The notes under the pieces were generated by a model. That model worked only from the letters and a program-made list of their open reading frames with translations. It searched no databases and was not told the origin of the DNA. A stretch of DNA of 64,000 bases from Candidatus Cloacimonadota bacterium (lineage in GTDB: Bacteria > Cloacimonadota > Cloacimonadia > Cloacimonadales > TCS61), in contig JAUVLU010000005.1 of the NCBI GenBank assembly GCA_030600585.1, positions 1 through 64,000 on the forward strand, given 5' to 3'. A program made the translations under genes and the position numbers. Within the stretch, counting starts at the first letter, position 1, and each line of letters opens with the position of its first letter. Positions 27,082-36,660 of this stretch are shown here, piece after piece.

Positions 27082-28248
27082 TCATCGCATGATCTCAGTC
27101 TTTATCGAATCTGTTTCTGCATTGTAAGTAGTTATACCAAGGGCAAAAGTTCCATCTTCTTTTATAACTTTTCCCTCACCTGTTATGGTTAATAAATTAC
27201 CATCAACAGATAAATCATATTTTCCATTCTTATTTTCAGCAGGAATAGCAACATCTGAAAATGTAAGTTCTTCTAATTTTAGATCACTTTCCTGAGAATT
27301 TGTTAAATACCATTGACGAGTACTATAAGCTATTTTGGTACAGTCAGAAATCACCATTTGTCTATTAGAATTTAAATTTTGTGAATCAATAATGCTATTA
27401 GTACTATCAACATGTTTTGTAGAAGACCACAAATTATAGCAAAAAGCTAAAATAGGAATTATCAAAATAAAGGAATATAATTTTCTTAATGTTGTTTGTT
27501 TTGTTTTGAAAAAATGAATTAAGAGGAAGCTTGAGAATACAATGCCAAATATAAAATAGAGTGTTGTGGCATAAAAAGTTACTCCAAAATTTATTTGTCC
27601 GAAATTCACAATTGGTGGAGCTAAAATAAATTTAATACTCATTGGAATCGAAACTACGATCATGTATGTTATTATACCAAGTAGTAATGCTAAGAAGATA
27701 ATGTTTAGACCGGAAAGGATTATTGCAAACCATGCAGGTTTGATCGGTTCAGACAGCAATTTTTCTTTTTCGGTCTTCATAAATTTTTTGGAGAAGAACA
27801 CAAAAAATAATGCAAATAGTATGATAATTCCAATACATGATAGAATTGTTGAATAAAACATATTAGAAATTTTTGCATTAACTAATCCCTCAGCAAGTAG
27901 TTTAACCATGCCTACTACAGTTAATCCTAAGGCATGTGTGATCCAGGCACTTCCAAAAGGTTTTTTAATCAGTTCTATAGTTTCATCAAAATCTACATTA
28001 ATTTCAGTACCCAACTCTTGCAGTTTTACTAAATCAAATCCTTCGATGCTTTGTGGCATCATATTGCTGAAATCTCCGTAGAAAATACTATCTGATATTA
28101 CAGCATAATAATTGAATATCTCTATACCTTTTTCAGCGTCTTTTCCACCAAGATAGATTTGTACACGTGTTGGTAAAATACCAACAATAATTACACAGAC
28201 AATTGCAAATAGAATTGCTTTTACGATCAATAATTTTGAAAATTTCAT
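27082..28248 (-). CDS. Polytopic membrane protein with exported C-terminal domain, function unknown
   Basis: 388 residues. An N-terminal membrane anchor, a soluble loop (about 30-110), then four more hydrophobic segments (about 120-275), and a soluble C-terminal domain of about 105 residues. The tail has CTKIAYSTRQWYLTN, then LTFSDVAIPAENKNGKYDLSV and a run of short beta strands. This tail resembles the C-terminal part of pseudopilin-like proteins, where AQQYY-type helices are followed by a small sheet. Not a family I can name. AAGGAG precedes the ATG, 15 nt after the propeller gene stop. Confidence 0.5.
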   Translation of the reverse strand: MKFSKLLIVKAILFAIVCVIIVGILPTRVQIYLGGKDAEKGIEIFNYYAVISDSIFYGDFSNMMPQSIEGFDLVKLQELGTEINVDFDETIELIKKPFGSAWITHALGLTVVGMVKLLAEGLVNAKISNMFYSTILSCIGIIILFALFFVFFSKKFMKTEKEKLLSEPIKPAWFAIILSGLNIIFLALLLGIITYMIVVSIPMSIKFILAPPIVNFGQINFGVTFYATTLYFIFGIVFSSFLLIHFFKTKQTTLRKLYSFILIIPILAFCYNLWSSTKHVDSTNSIIDSQNLNSNRQMVISDCTKIAYSTRQWYLTNSQESDLKLEELTFSDVAIPAENKNGKYDLSVDGNLLTITGEGKVIKEDGTFALGITTYNAETDSIKTEIMR

Positions 28249-28263
28249 GGCTTTTTCTCCTTT

Positions 28264-30054
28264 CTATTTTAAAAGCAGCATTCGTTTAGTTTCAGAAAAA
28301 TCATTTCCTACTTTTAATCGATAAAGATAAATCCCGCTTGAAACAGCTTGGTTGTTTTCATCCGTTCCGTTCCAGATTATGGAGTAGCCGACTCCGTCGG
28401 CTGTTGTGGAGAGAGACTCTCCACACTCCAAAGTTTTTACCTTCTGTCCTTTCAGATTGTATATCTCAAGAGTCACAAACAGGGATGTTTGTGGTACAGA
28501 AAAAGAAATCGTTGTTGTTGGGTTAAATGGATTGGGATAGTTGCCGAGAAGTTTCGGGTTGATTGGAATCAGAGTATCATCTACATCTGATGGGTTCCAA
28601 TATTCTGCATCATTTGAAAATCCTGATTCATAGCCGCCACTGTAAATTGCTGTTACATTAAAAAGATTGAGACCTGGAATCATCTCAGTAATAATATACA
28701 TCGTGCCTGTTAATCCTTCAGCTTCCAATTCTCCGTTTCTGTATACGTTGTAATATTCTAAACCACGTATCGGAGCATTCCAGCTAAGAATAAAATTTGG
28801 AGGTATCGCCTCTAAAATTAAATTATTAGGTGGATTCAGAACAACTGTTGCCACAACTGTTGCCGGTTCCGATTCTCCTTCTTCATAAACTGCGGTTACT
28901 TCAAAATAATAATCTCCGGCAGCAAAAGGACCGTAGAAATCAAAAGGACAATCTGTTACAAATTCAATTAGAACACCTTCAAAATAAATATTATATCCGA
29001 GAAGTTCTCTTTGTTCTGTTCGAGTTGCTGCACCCCATTCAAGACGGATTATTGAATTATAATCGATAACAATGGCAATTAGATTTTCAGGTGGAGGAAA
29101 TGTTGGTTCCTTTTTCAGGATCACGCCATTGTCTCCAACTACGAAACCCAAACTTTCATTTAAGAAAACTACCGAATTTAATTGAGAGTAAACACCCGAA
29201 TCTTCAGCTTCCCAAACTATTCCGCCATCAGTAGTATGAAGTATTGTCCCGTTTTCTCCCACCACATAGCCATCGGTTTCTGTGGAAAAATCTATACCGT
29301 AAAAAGGTGTTGGAAAGTGTTGTGTTGTCCAGTTATTAAGATCGGAAGTGGCTGAAATACAGCCGAGCCCATCCCATCTTCTTCCTGCTGTAACTCCATT
29401 GAATTCATCAAAGAAGTGTCCATCAAAAAGCTTACCTTCATTAAACACACCACCCTGAACAAAATAGAAATTATAAAAACTGAAACTTGTACCCGAATTG
29501 ACGGTTTTTCCTACAAAAGGTTGAAAAATGGAATTTGAGCCAAAGACAAAACCAACATCACCATCTACCATTTGAGTGCCTTGCCAGCCGCCGCCCATAT
29601 ATCCTGTTTGAGTAATAGACCAGCTATTCCCCGCATTATCTGTTCTGAGGATTGTCTGATCGCTGCCGCCGGCAATACCGTTTCCGCTAATATCGATATC
29701 AACTGAAATAAGGTTGCTATATACACCTACGGTAATTGGTAACCAGCTTACTCCGCCATCAATTGTGCGTAAAATGGTTGCATTATCACCAACAGTTACA
29801 ATTGTATCTTCATTTATGAAACATACATCGTTTAGGGTGTTATATGTTCCTGAAACAACACCTTCCCATGTATTTCCACCATCAATTGTATGCAAGATCG
29901 TACCGTTATCACCAACTGCTATTCCGTGAGATATATCTATAAAATCAACGGAATTCAAATTTATTGTCGTACCGGAATTTAATATAGTCCAATCTGTTTG
30001 AGCGATCAGAAACACCGGAAAAAATAAAATCATCAGATAAAATATTTTTTTCAT
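28264..30054 (-). CDS. Secreted YCF48-like beta-propeller protein with type IX sorting domain
   Basis: 596 residues. Signal peptide (MKKIFYLMILFFPVFLIAQ), then about seven 42-residue repeats of the form LNSVxFxDxxxGxAVGDNGTILxTxDGGxxW, the YCF48/BNR-like propeller. Two fibronectin-type segments follow (about 325-480). The C-terminus carries the type A sorting domain: YPNPFNPTTTISFSVPQ, KGQKVKTL, WNGTDENNQAVSSGIYLYRL and final RMLLLK. It should be exported by Sec and delivered to the surface by a type IX-like system. First gene of the operon through 25842. Confidence 0.88.
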   Translation of the reverse strand: MKKIFYLMILFFPVFLIAQTDWTILNSGTTINLNSVDFIDISHGIAVGDNGTILHTIDGGNTWEGVVSGTYNTLNDVCFINEDTIVTVGDNATILRTIDGGVSWLPITVGVYSNLISVDIDISGNGIAGGSDQTILRTDNAGNSWSITQTGYMGGGWQGTQMVDGDVGFVFGSNSIFQPFVGKTVNSGTSFSFYNFYFVQGGVFNEGKLFDGHFFDEFNGVTAGRRWDGLGCISATSDLNNWTTQHFPTPFYGIDFSTETDGYVVGENGTILHTTDGGIVWEAEDSGVYSQLNSVVFLNESLGFVVGDNGVILKKEPTFPPPENLIAIVIDYNSIIRLEWGAATRTEQRELLGYNIYFEGVLIEFVTDCPFDFYGPFAAGDYYFEVTAVYEEGESEPATVVATVVLNPPNNLILEAIPPNFILSWNAPIRGLEYYNVYRNGELEAEGLTGTMYIITEMIPGLNLFNVTAIYSGGYESGFSNDAEYWNPSDVDDTLIPINPKLLGNYPNPFNPTTTISFSVPQTSLFVTLEIYNLKGQKVKTLECGESLSTTADGVGYSIIWNGTDENNQAVSSGIYLYRLKVGNDFSETKRMLLLK

Positions 30055-30079
30055 TTCATACTCCTTTTCCTACCCTTAT

Positions 30080-30194
30080 CTTTCCGAAGCTTCCACCACA
30101 GGAATTCTCTCAACTGAGATTCGGAAAGTTACGACCGACTTAAAACTTTCCGAATCTTAAATTTAAGAATCACTTTACAAGAAGCTTCGGAAAG
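30080..30194. repeat. CTTTCCGAA...TTCGGAAAG double hairpin repeat, copy 1
   Basis: Two successive hairpins with the same 9-bp arms: CTTTCCGAA at 30080-30088 with TTCGGAAAG at 30120-30128, and CTTTCCGAA at 30146-30154 with TTCGGAAAG at 30186-30194. The first loop contains GCTTCCACCACAGGAATTCT. The array sits directly upstream of the secreted propeller gene, as its relative at 35553-35758 sits upstream of rarA. Confidence 0.75.
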
Positions 30195-30301
30195 GCTATA
30201 CTTTTTTCATAATCTTTCAAAGCTTCTGCTTCGTAAAGTACAATCTCAAATGCAATATTCCTGCATCCGGACTGAAGCTTGGATGCAAGAATTTCAGGTC
30301 T

Positions 30302-33300
30302 CTATTTCAAAAGAAGCATTTTCCTGCTCTTCTCAAAATCACCCGACTTCAATTTATAGAAATAAATACCGGATGCTGCCTGTTTACCATTACTATCTTT
30401 TCCGTTCCAGATTACAGTATGTTTTCCAGCCGGAAGAATTTCATTAACAAGCTGCTTCACTTTCTGACCTTTTATATTGTAGATTTTAACATTTACAAGC
30501 GAGGATGTTTGTGCTACAGAAAATGAAATAGTTGTAGTTGGATTGAACGGATTGGGATAATTGCCATACAATTCCGTAACTGATGGAACCAAATCTCCAT
30601 CGGCATCAACAGTGGTATATTCCACTATCTCAGAAGCATCAGATTCCATTTCCTGCTGATTAACAGTCGTAATATAGAATTTGTAAGTTGTATAAGGAAT
30701 GTATTCATATTCATAAATATACTGGGTACCGATCGTTTCATCGAACAGTTCAAAGTTATCATCGTTCACAGCTAAGTAGATATTGAAATGATCGAGGTCA
30801 TTTATCGGCGGCATATCCCAACTAAGATCAAGTAGTGGATCATCAATCCATTCAAGTGTTACATTTTCTGGTGCAGGTGGAGTTTCGGGAACAGCCCCAT
30901 AAGTAATTGTTCCAAAATCATCTGCGGCAAACAAATTAATATTCTGTATTGGCCACCAGCCATCGAAACCATGCGGATCGGGAGCATTGTCATCCAGTAC
31001 AAAAATTGCCAAGCCTGATTGATTTTCTACGCTGGGATTGATTTCCCATGTTTCATCTCCGATCGGGATCATGAATTCATAAACCAGATAACCTTCGGCA
31101 ACAGAAACTTCCAATTGCGGATCGGGAAGATAGAATACCGTTCCCACTCCACCGGTATCGTAAATAGGTCGGAATTTCAATTGATTTCCGGAAGCATAAT
31201 AAGCAGCCCAGTAATTTCCCTCATTGCCTTGAGCTTCAGGAGAAAAAGTACCATCATTATTATCGTCCATATAAAGAGCTACTTCATCGTGATCTTCCAA
31301 GACAGAATCGTTATAATTGATGTATGCTACATAAAGTTCTGTCATATCGGCATTCATTTTGAAGTACCCGATCACACTGCCGATTGGTTGGATCGTGTTG
31401 TCGTGTGTTCCCCAAAAGTCGGAAGTATCCAACATAAATGCGTCATCCCATTCACCCGGTGTTATTGTGCCGTCAATTGTGGGAGTGGTCCCTTCATATA
31501 CACTGATCTCATCAACCACAAATCCTGAACATGTCCAGCCCATGTCTTCATTGGAATATGGACTTTCTCCCTCTTCATATATTGCAGTTACCACATAATA
31601 ATATTCTTTTAATGGTAATGCAGATGAGTCTATAAAAAATTCTTCATCTGCAGGAATAGTTGCTAAAGGTGTTTCCGGATAACTATCTTGCTCGTATTCT
31701 TTTCGATAAATATTTATTTCCAATGTATTTTGAGGATATTCCCACCACCATAATTCAACCGTTTCATTTAAGCCTTTTGTGGCATTTAAAGAATTTGGGG
31801 GATTCCCGATTGGAGTTAGAGTTGCATCCGGTAAATTTGTTGTTTCATCTTCGTTAACAATAACATTTGATGATATGACGGGAATATAGCCAATCTTGGA
31901 AAGTTGCACACCATACAAACCGGCAGGAACGTTATTCAAAGTAAAATTACCATCATAATCGGAGTAGGTGTAGTAACCGATCAGATCAAGAACCTCAATT
32001 TTAACTCCCGAATTATCTTCCTCTCCTTCCAGGTTTACTGTTCCGGTTATAAAGCCGCCGCCCAGATCACAATCTACACAATAAAGCAAACCTCCACTTC
32101 CCATTACACGAGCATGTACGGCTTTCCCGCCAACTGTACAAAAAGAGCCGTCGGAAGCCATGTCTAAAGCAAACATAGAGCCTGGAGTATTAATTTCATA
32201 AACAGGGATATTGCTCTCTTTTCGGAATAGCAGGAAATCTGCTGTGCTGTGATTCATAGGTCCATAACCGGCTGCAGCTATCAAAGACCCGTTATAGTTC
32301 ATATCGATATTTGTTACATAATCTCCAAAATTTTCATAGATCCAGATCGGGTTGGGAGAATAAGTATTGAAAACAAATATCTCACCATCGAAACCTCCTG
32401 ATACAAACACCAAAGTTCCTACAGCAATTGTACTTCCATCGCCGGAAATACTCATTCCGCCGATCCATGTAGAGGAACCGCCACCGGTTGCATTAAAGTT
32501 CCACTTTTCTTCATAAGTTTCCAATATTTCATTATACTCATACACATGAACATAGCCGGAATAATCTCCATTTACAATTATTGAAGCATCATCACAGATA
32601 GCAGGTGAATTCTGGTTATATTCCGGTCCCTGAAAAATAACACTTCCATCAGAAGAATCGAGTACCCACATATTGCTGTTGCCGCCGCCATATTGAGTGA
32701 AGATCAAGGTCGAACCATCACCGCTAATATCAAGTGTCTGAGAACTTCCAACAAAACCAACAGACCAGACTGGAGTAGCATTACCTATTTCAAATTTTTC
32801 TACTCTTCCCTGACCTGAATAATAATAAGAAACGTAAACACTTAGTCCATCAGGTGCAATTTTTAATCCTGTCATCGTGTTGGCTATTGTATGTTCCCAT
32901 GTTGGTGTCGATGAATCCGGTCCAAATATTTTTATGATAGTGCCGTCTCCAACTGCCAGAACTGTGCCGTCTTCCAGCATATCGATAGGATAGCCATAAT
33001 CAAGATCGCTAACAGAATGTTCCCAAACCGGAATTGCCGAATCATGAAATAGCGATACTCTCTCATAATTTAAATGCCATTCTACAAATGAATTCTCTAA
33101 AATCGGAGACACGCAGGCAGCTCCGGCGATTGCGCCCGGATCGGATGTTTGCCATAAAGTAGATACCCTGTCATCACGGCTGACAAATGAAGAATTCTGA
33201 ATTTTTGAATTAATTTGATCGGTCTGTTCAAATTTTGTTTCTTCACCTTCGTTTTCAATTGTGAGTGATTGCTGCCCCATGTTGGCAGTAAGTAATTGTG

Positions 33301-33343
33301 CAAAAACTACAAATACAAATAAAACTAATGCTAAATTTTTCAT
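30302..33343 (-). CDS. Large secreted multidomain protein with type IX sorting domain
   Basis: 1013 residues. Signal peptide (MKNLALVLFVFVVFAQLLTANMG). Residues about 60-430 form a WD40/PQQ-like propeller (repeats such as ISGDGSTLIFTQYGGG, NMWVLDSSDGS). Then a carboxypeptidase-regulatory-like sheet (about 435-520, GYYTYSDYDGNFTLNNVPAGLYGV), a fibronectin segment, a CBM9/DOMON-like domain (about 620-800, PTIDGTITPGEWDDA), another fibronectin segment, and the sorting domain (YPNPFNPTTTISFSVAQ to final KMLLLK). Likely a surface adhesin or polymer-binding protein; no catalytic motif seen. Confidence 0.85.
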   Translation of the reverse strand: MKNLALVLFVFVVFAQLLTANMGQQSLTIENEGEETKFEQTDQINSKIQNSSFVSRDDRVSTLWQTSDPGAIAGAACVSPILENSFVEWHLNYERVSLFHDSAIPVWEHSVSDLDYGYPIDMLEDGTVLAVGDGTIIKIFGPDSSTPTWEHTIANTMTGLKIAPDGLSVYVSYYYSGQGRVEKFEIGNATPVWSVGFVGSSQTLDISGDGSTLIFTQYGGGNSNMWVLDSSDGSVIFQGPEYNQNSPAICDDASIIVNGDYSGYVHVYEYNEILETYEEKWNFNATGGGSSTWIGGMSISGDGSTIAVGTLVFVSGGFDGEIFVFNTYSPNPIWIYENFGDYVTNIDMNYNGSLIAAAGYGPMNHSTADFLLFRKESNIPVYEINTPGSMFALDMASDGSFCTVGGKAVHARVMGSGGLLYCVDCDLGGGFITGTVNLEGEEDNSGVKIEVLDLIGYYTYSDYDGNFTLNNVPAGLYGVQLSKIGYIPVISSNVIVNEDETTNLPDATLTPIGNPPNSLNATKGLNETVELWWWEYPQNTLEINIYRKEYEQDSYPETPLATIPADEEFFIDSSALPLKEYYYVVTAIYEEGESPYSNEDMGWTCSGFVVDEISVYEGTTPTIDGTITPGEWDDAFMLDTSDFWGTHDNTIQPIGSVIGYFKMNADMTELYVAYINYNDSVLEDHDEVALYMDDNNDGTFSPEAQGNEGNYWAAYYASGNQLKFRPIYDTGGVGTVFYLPDPQLEVSVAEGYLVYEFMIPIGDETWEINPSVENQSGLAIFVLDDNAPDPHGFDGWWPIQNINLFAADDFGTITYGAVPETPPAPENVTLEWIDDPLLDLSWDMPPINDLDHFNIYLAVNDDNFELFDETIGTQYIYEYEYIPYTTYKFYITTVNQQEMESDASEIVEYTTVDADGDLVPSVTELYGNYPNPFNPTTTISFSVAQTSSLVNVKIYNIKGQKVKQLVNEILPAGKHTVIWNGKDSNGKQAASGIYFYKLKSGDFEKSRKMLLLK

Positions 33344-33593
33344 TTTTCTCTCCCTTTTTATAATTTATTAAAATCGATTAGAAAATGCAAATAGCACAAA
33401 ATTTTGTCAAATGAAAAGCATATGTTTTATCTATATATTATTTTAACATTCTGATCAAAGCGTTTTTTTTACCTGTTTTTAATGATCTGCAAATGAATCA
33501 TTTAAATAATTATCAAACTTTCCAATTGACTATTTCATTCCCGATAAAACAATTAATTTTAAAAATATGAATAAATAAGTGGAGAATTATAAA

Positions 33594-34163
33594 ATGAAAA
33601 ATATATGTGTATTTTGCGGTTCGAGTCCCGGGATAGACCCTGCATATTTGCGAATGGCTAATAAGTTGGGAGAAGAGATTTCAGCTCGCGGGTTGGGTCT
33701 GGTTTATGGTGGATCAAATCTGGGATTGATGGGTGCTGTTGCGAAGAGTACTCTATCCGGCGGCTCTTGTGTTACAGGAATTATGCCTAAAGTATTTGAA
33801 GGCAAAGTACAGCATCCGGATCTGACGGAGCTTATAATTACAGATACAATGCATCAGCGTAAAGCAATAATGTTCGAGATTTCAGATGCTTTTATTGCTT
33901 TGCCCGGTGGATTTGGAACTTTTGAAGAAATGCTGGAAATATTTACATGGTTACAGATCGGGTATAGTTCTAAACCTTGCGGAATTCTTAATGTTAACGG
34001 ATATTATGATGAACTGCTAAAATTTTTTGATAAAGCAGTGGAGATGAGATTTGTAAGAAAAGAACATCTGGATGCGATAATTGTGGATACTGATTCCAAA
34101 AAGATCTTTGATAAATTTGAAAAATTCAAACTTGTAAAAGTAGATAAATGGATAGACAGGTAG
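33594..34163 (+). CDS. LOG-family protein (TIGR00730, nucleoside 5'-monophosphate phosphoribohydrolase-like)
   Basis: 189 residues from the ATG at 33594 (MKNICVFCGSSPG), with GGAG nine nt upstream; a GTG start five codons earlier is on top of that site. Rossmann-like fold with the family motifs GLVYGGSNLGLMGA, TDTMHQRKAIM and the PGGFGTFEEMLE signature with the catalytic Glu. These enzymes release the base from nucleoside monophosphates (cytokinin-activating in plants; housekeeping in bacteria). Divergent from the large secreted protein; own transcription unit. Confidence 0.92.
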   Translation: MKNICVFCGSSPGIDPAYLRMANKLGEEISARGLGLVYGGSNLGLMGAVAKSTLSGGSCVTGIMPKVFEGKVQHPDLTELIITDTMHQRKAIMFEISDAFIALPGGFGTFEEMLEIFTWLQIGYSSKPCGILNVNGYYDELLKFFDKAVEMRFVRKEHLDAIIVDTDSKKIFDKFEKFKLVKVDKWIDR

Positions 34164-34220
34164 GATAGAAACTTTTCTTTCAGTTCACTTGAGAGGCTAT
34201 GATTTTTAAATATTGCGTCT

Positions 34221-35531
34221 TTACGAATTTTCATCTCTCAATTTCTTCCACCAGTCCAACCGCTTCTGCACCTCTTTTTCAAATCCGAATTTGGATGGGA
34301 TATAATATTCTTTTTCATCCATTTTATCGGGAAAATATTTCTGATAGCTATAAGCATTTTCTGCTTTATGATCATATTTGTAATCTTTGCCGTAATCCAG
34401 GTCTTTCATCAGTTTTGTGGGAGCATTCCGAATGTGGAGCGGAACACCGAGGTGACTTGTTTTTACGGCATCTTCAGAAGCTTTTTTGTAACCTGTGTAA
34501 AGTGCATTGCTTTTTGGTGCGGTGGCTAAGTAAACCACAAGCTGCGCCAGCGCAGTATTTGCTTCCGGCATTCCCAAAAAATGACAGGCTTCTTTAGCAG
34601 CTATTGCTTGAACCAGCGCATTGGGATCGGCAAGTCCAATATCTTCGGAAGCAAATCGCACCAAACGGCGAGCCACATAGAGCGGATCTTCTCCCGCTTC
34701 CAGCATTCGGGCAAGCCAGTATAATCCTGCTTGAGGATCACTTCCACGCAAAGATTTATGCAAGGCGGAGATCACGTTATAATGTTCTTCACGGTTTTTA
34801 TCGTAGAACATTGCTTTCCGGCTGAGGATATTGGAAATAAATTCAACATCGATCTTCTTTTTGCCTTTTGAATTTATAATAATGCTTTCTAAATAATTCA
34901 ATGCTTTTCGTGCATCGCCTCCGCAAAGTTCTGCAATGTAGGGAATACACTTTTCTTCAAATTCAATTTTTGCATTTATCTCTTCTAATGCACGCTCAAT
35001 TATTCTTACGATATCATCATCAGAAAGCTGATTCAATACAAAAACATTACAACGGGAAAGCAGTGCCGGAATAATTTCAAAAGAGGGATTTTCGGTTGTA
35101 GCTCCAATTAAGATGACAGCGCCTGATTCCAAATAATGAAGAAAGGCATCCTGTTGAGATTTATTGAATCTATGTATTTCATCGATGAACAAAATTGTGC
35201 TTTTATTTTGTGTTTTAAGAGTGAATTCCGCTTCCTTCATAACAATTTTTACATCTTTAATACTGGACAGCACAGCACTGAAAGAGATGAATCTGGATTT
35301 AGTTTTCTTCTCGATCAGTCGAGCGATAGTTGTCTTACCCGTTCCGGGCGGTCCCCATAAAATAAAGGAGCTGTAATTATCGTTCTCTATCATATTCCGC
35401 AGTTGAGAGCCGCCTTTCATTATTTCATATTGTCCTATTATATCTTCAATTTTAGTAGGGCGGATCTTTTCTGCTAATGGAATATTGGTTGGTGTTTTCT
35501 CTTCTGAAAATAATGATATTTGATCAGACAT
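34221..35531 (-). CDS. rarA: Replication-associated recombination protein RarA (MgsA)
   Basis: AAA+ ATPase acting at stalled replication forks. 436 residues. Walker A WGPPGTGKTTIA (about 59-70), Walker B ILFIDEIHRFNKSQQDAFL, sensor IGATTENPSFEI and the RarA C-terminal tetramerisation domain (HLGVPLHIRNAPTKLM, GYKYDH-like DYGKDYKYDH). The N-terminus has PLAEKIRPTKIEDIIGQ. Hairpin repeats of the TTCGGAAAG family lie just upstream. Confidence 0.95.
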   Translation of the reverse strand: MSDQISLFSEEKTPTNIPLAEKIRPTKIEDIIGQYEIMKGGSQLRNMIENDNYSSFILWGPPGTGKTTIARLIEKKTKSRFISFSAVLSSIKDVKIVMKEAEFTLKTQNKSTILFIDEIHRFNKSQQDAFLHYLESGAVILIGATTENPSFEIIPALLSRCNVFVLNQLSDDDIVRIIERALEEINAKIEFEEKCIPYIAELCGGDARKALNYLESIIINSKGKKKIDVEFISNILSRKAMFYDKNREEHYNVISALHKSLRGSDPQAGLYWLARMLEAGEDPLYVARRLVRFASEDIGLADPNALVQAIAAKEACHFLGMPEANTALAQLVVYLATAPKSNALYTGYKKASEDAVKTSHLGVPLHIRNAPTKLMKDLDYGKDYKYDHKAENAYSYQKYFPDKMDEKEYYIPSKFGFEKEVQKRLDWWKKLRDENS

Positions 35532-35552
35532 ATTACTCCTTTTTTTCTCTAT

Positions 35553-35758
35553 CTTTCCGAAGCTTCCCCGTTGAGGAATTCTTTCAATTAAGATTCGGAA
35601 AGTTTAAACCCACAACAAAACTACTTCGCAATTCCAACCTTCCCCGCAAAGAAATTCTTAAAGCTAAGATTCAGAAAGTTTAAACTTACATAGAAACTTC
35701 AAATCCCAACCTTCCGAATTCTCTCCATAAGAAAAAATGAAAGATAGGCTTCGGAAGG
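35553..35758. repeat. CTTTCCGAA...TTCGGAAAG hairpin repeat array, copy 2
   Basis: Hairpin one: CTTTCCGAA 35553-35561 with TTCGGAAAG 35594-35602; loop GCTTCCCCGTTGAGGAATTC is close to the copy at 30080. A decayed unit follows (about 35637-35681, AACCTTCCCCGCAAAGAAATTC ... GATTCAGAAAG). Hairpin three: CCTTCCGAA 35710-35718 with TTCGGAAGG 35750-35758. The T-A to C-G exchange in both arms of hairpin three is compensatory. Confidence 0.75.
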
Positions 35759-35763
35759 GTATT

Positions 35764-36660
35764 TTAACAAATCAAATTCAGTTTTTTAGGTAACAGCTCA
35801 ATAGTGAAATGAAGCGGGTTTTTTAACTCAGGCAATTCACCATCATAATAAACAGGAAGCGGCTTATTTGTTGTGATCTCTATCTTGCGGCTTTGATGAA
35901 GCACAATTTCAGGTTCTTTGAGATGTTTTCCTTTAATGGTAGAAGGCAGCAAACTAAGTATTCGTCTCCGGTTGATCTTGTTAATGAAGCAAATATCCAA
36001 CAGTCCGTCATCAACACGCGCTTCCGGTGTGAGCAGAAATCCACCACCGGTTGACATTCCATTCCCAATAGAAAGAAGCAGGAACGGATCGTTCAAAGTG
36101 CAAGTATCTATTTTGATCTCAGCCTCGACCATTTTAAGCGAAATAAGTGCTTTCAATACTGCTGCCAGGTATCGCGATAATCCATTTAAATGCTTTAGTT
36201 TATTTGAAATCATGGCAACTCTGGCGTCGAAGCCGATACCCAGAGCATTAATGAAATATCTGTCTTCAATTTTGCCAACATCAATTTTTCTCGTATTAAA
36301 TTTTTGTAGAATATCCACAGCTTTATCAATATTGGAAGGGAGATTAAAATTTACTGCAAAATCGTTCCCGCCGCCTTCCGGAAGAATACCAATATTTACT
36401 TCATCCGATTTCCCTGAAAGCATTACTCCGTTAACTATTTCATTTAGTGTACCGTCTCCACCTACGGAAATAATATTATGAAATCCTTTTTTTATCGCTT
36501 CTTGAGCAAGTTGGGTCGCATGTTTTGGTGCTTTTGTCAATTCTACTTCAAAATCGAGTTTATGTTTATTTATCGATGTTATCAATTTGTTTATTTTCTT
36601 CCCTGTTCTACCTCTGCCTGCTGTTGCATTAACAATGAAAAACCATTTTTTATCTCGCAT
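35764..36660 (-). CDS. Diacylglycerol/lipid kinase family protein (YegS/BmrU-like)
   Basis: 298 residues with the DAGK catalytic domain: FIVNATAGRGRTGKKI near the start, SVGGDGTLNEIVNGV (GGDGT signature) and LPEGGGNDFAVNF. The C-terminal half has the YegS-type sheet (ISIGNGMSTGGGFLLTPEARVDDGLLDICFI). Phosphorylates a lipid or sphingoid alcohol; exact substrate unknown. GGAG precedes the ATG. Its start overlaps the end of rsmI by 11 bp, so it is the last gene of the YfhO-like/rsmI operon. Confidence 0.9.
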   Translation of the reverse strand: MRDKKWFFIVNATAGRGRTGKKINKLITSINKHKLDFEVELTKAPKHATQLAQEAIKKGFHNIISVGGDGTLNEIVNGVMLSGKSDEVNIGILPEGGGNDFAVNFNLPSNIDKAVDILQKFNTRKIDVGKIEDRYFINALGIGFDARVAMISNKLKHLNGLSRYLAAVLKALISLKMVEAEIKIDTCTLNDPFLLLSIGNGMSTGGGFLLTPEARVDDGLLDICFINKINRRRILSLLPSTIKGKHLKEPEIVLHQSRKIEITTNKPLPVYYDGELPELKNPLHFTIELLPKKLNLIC

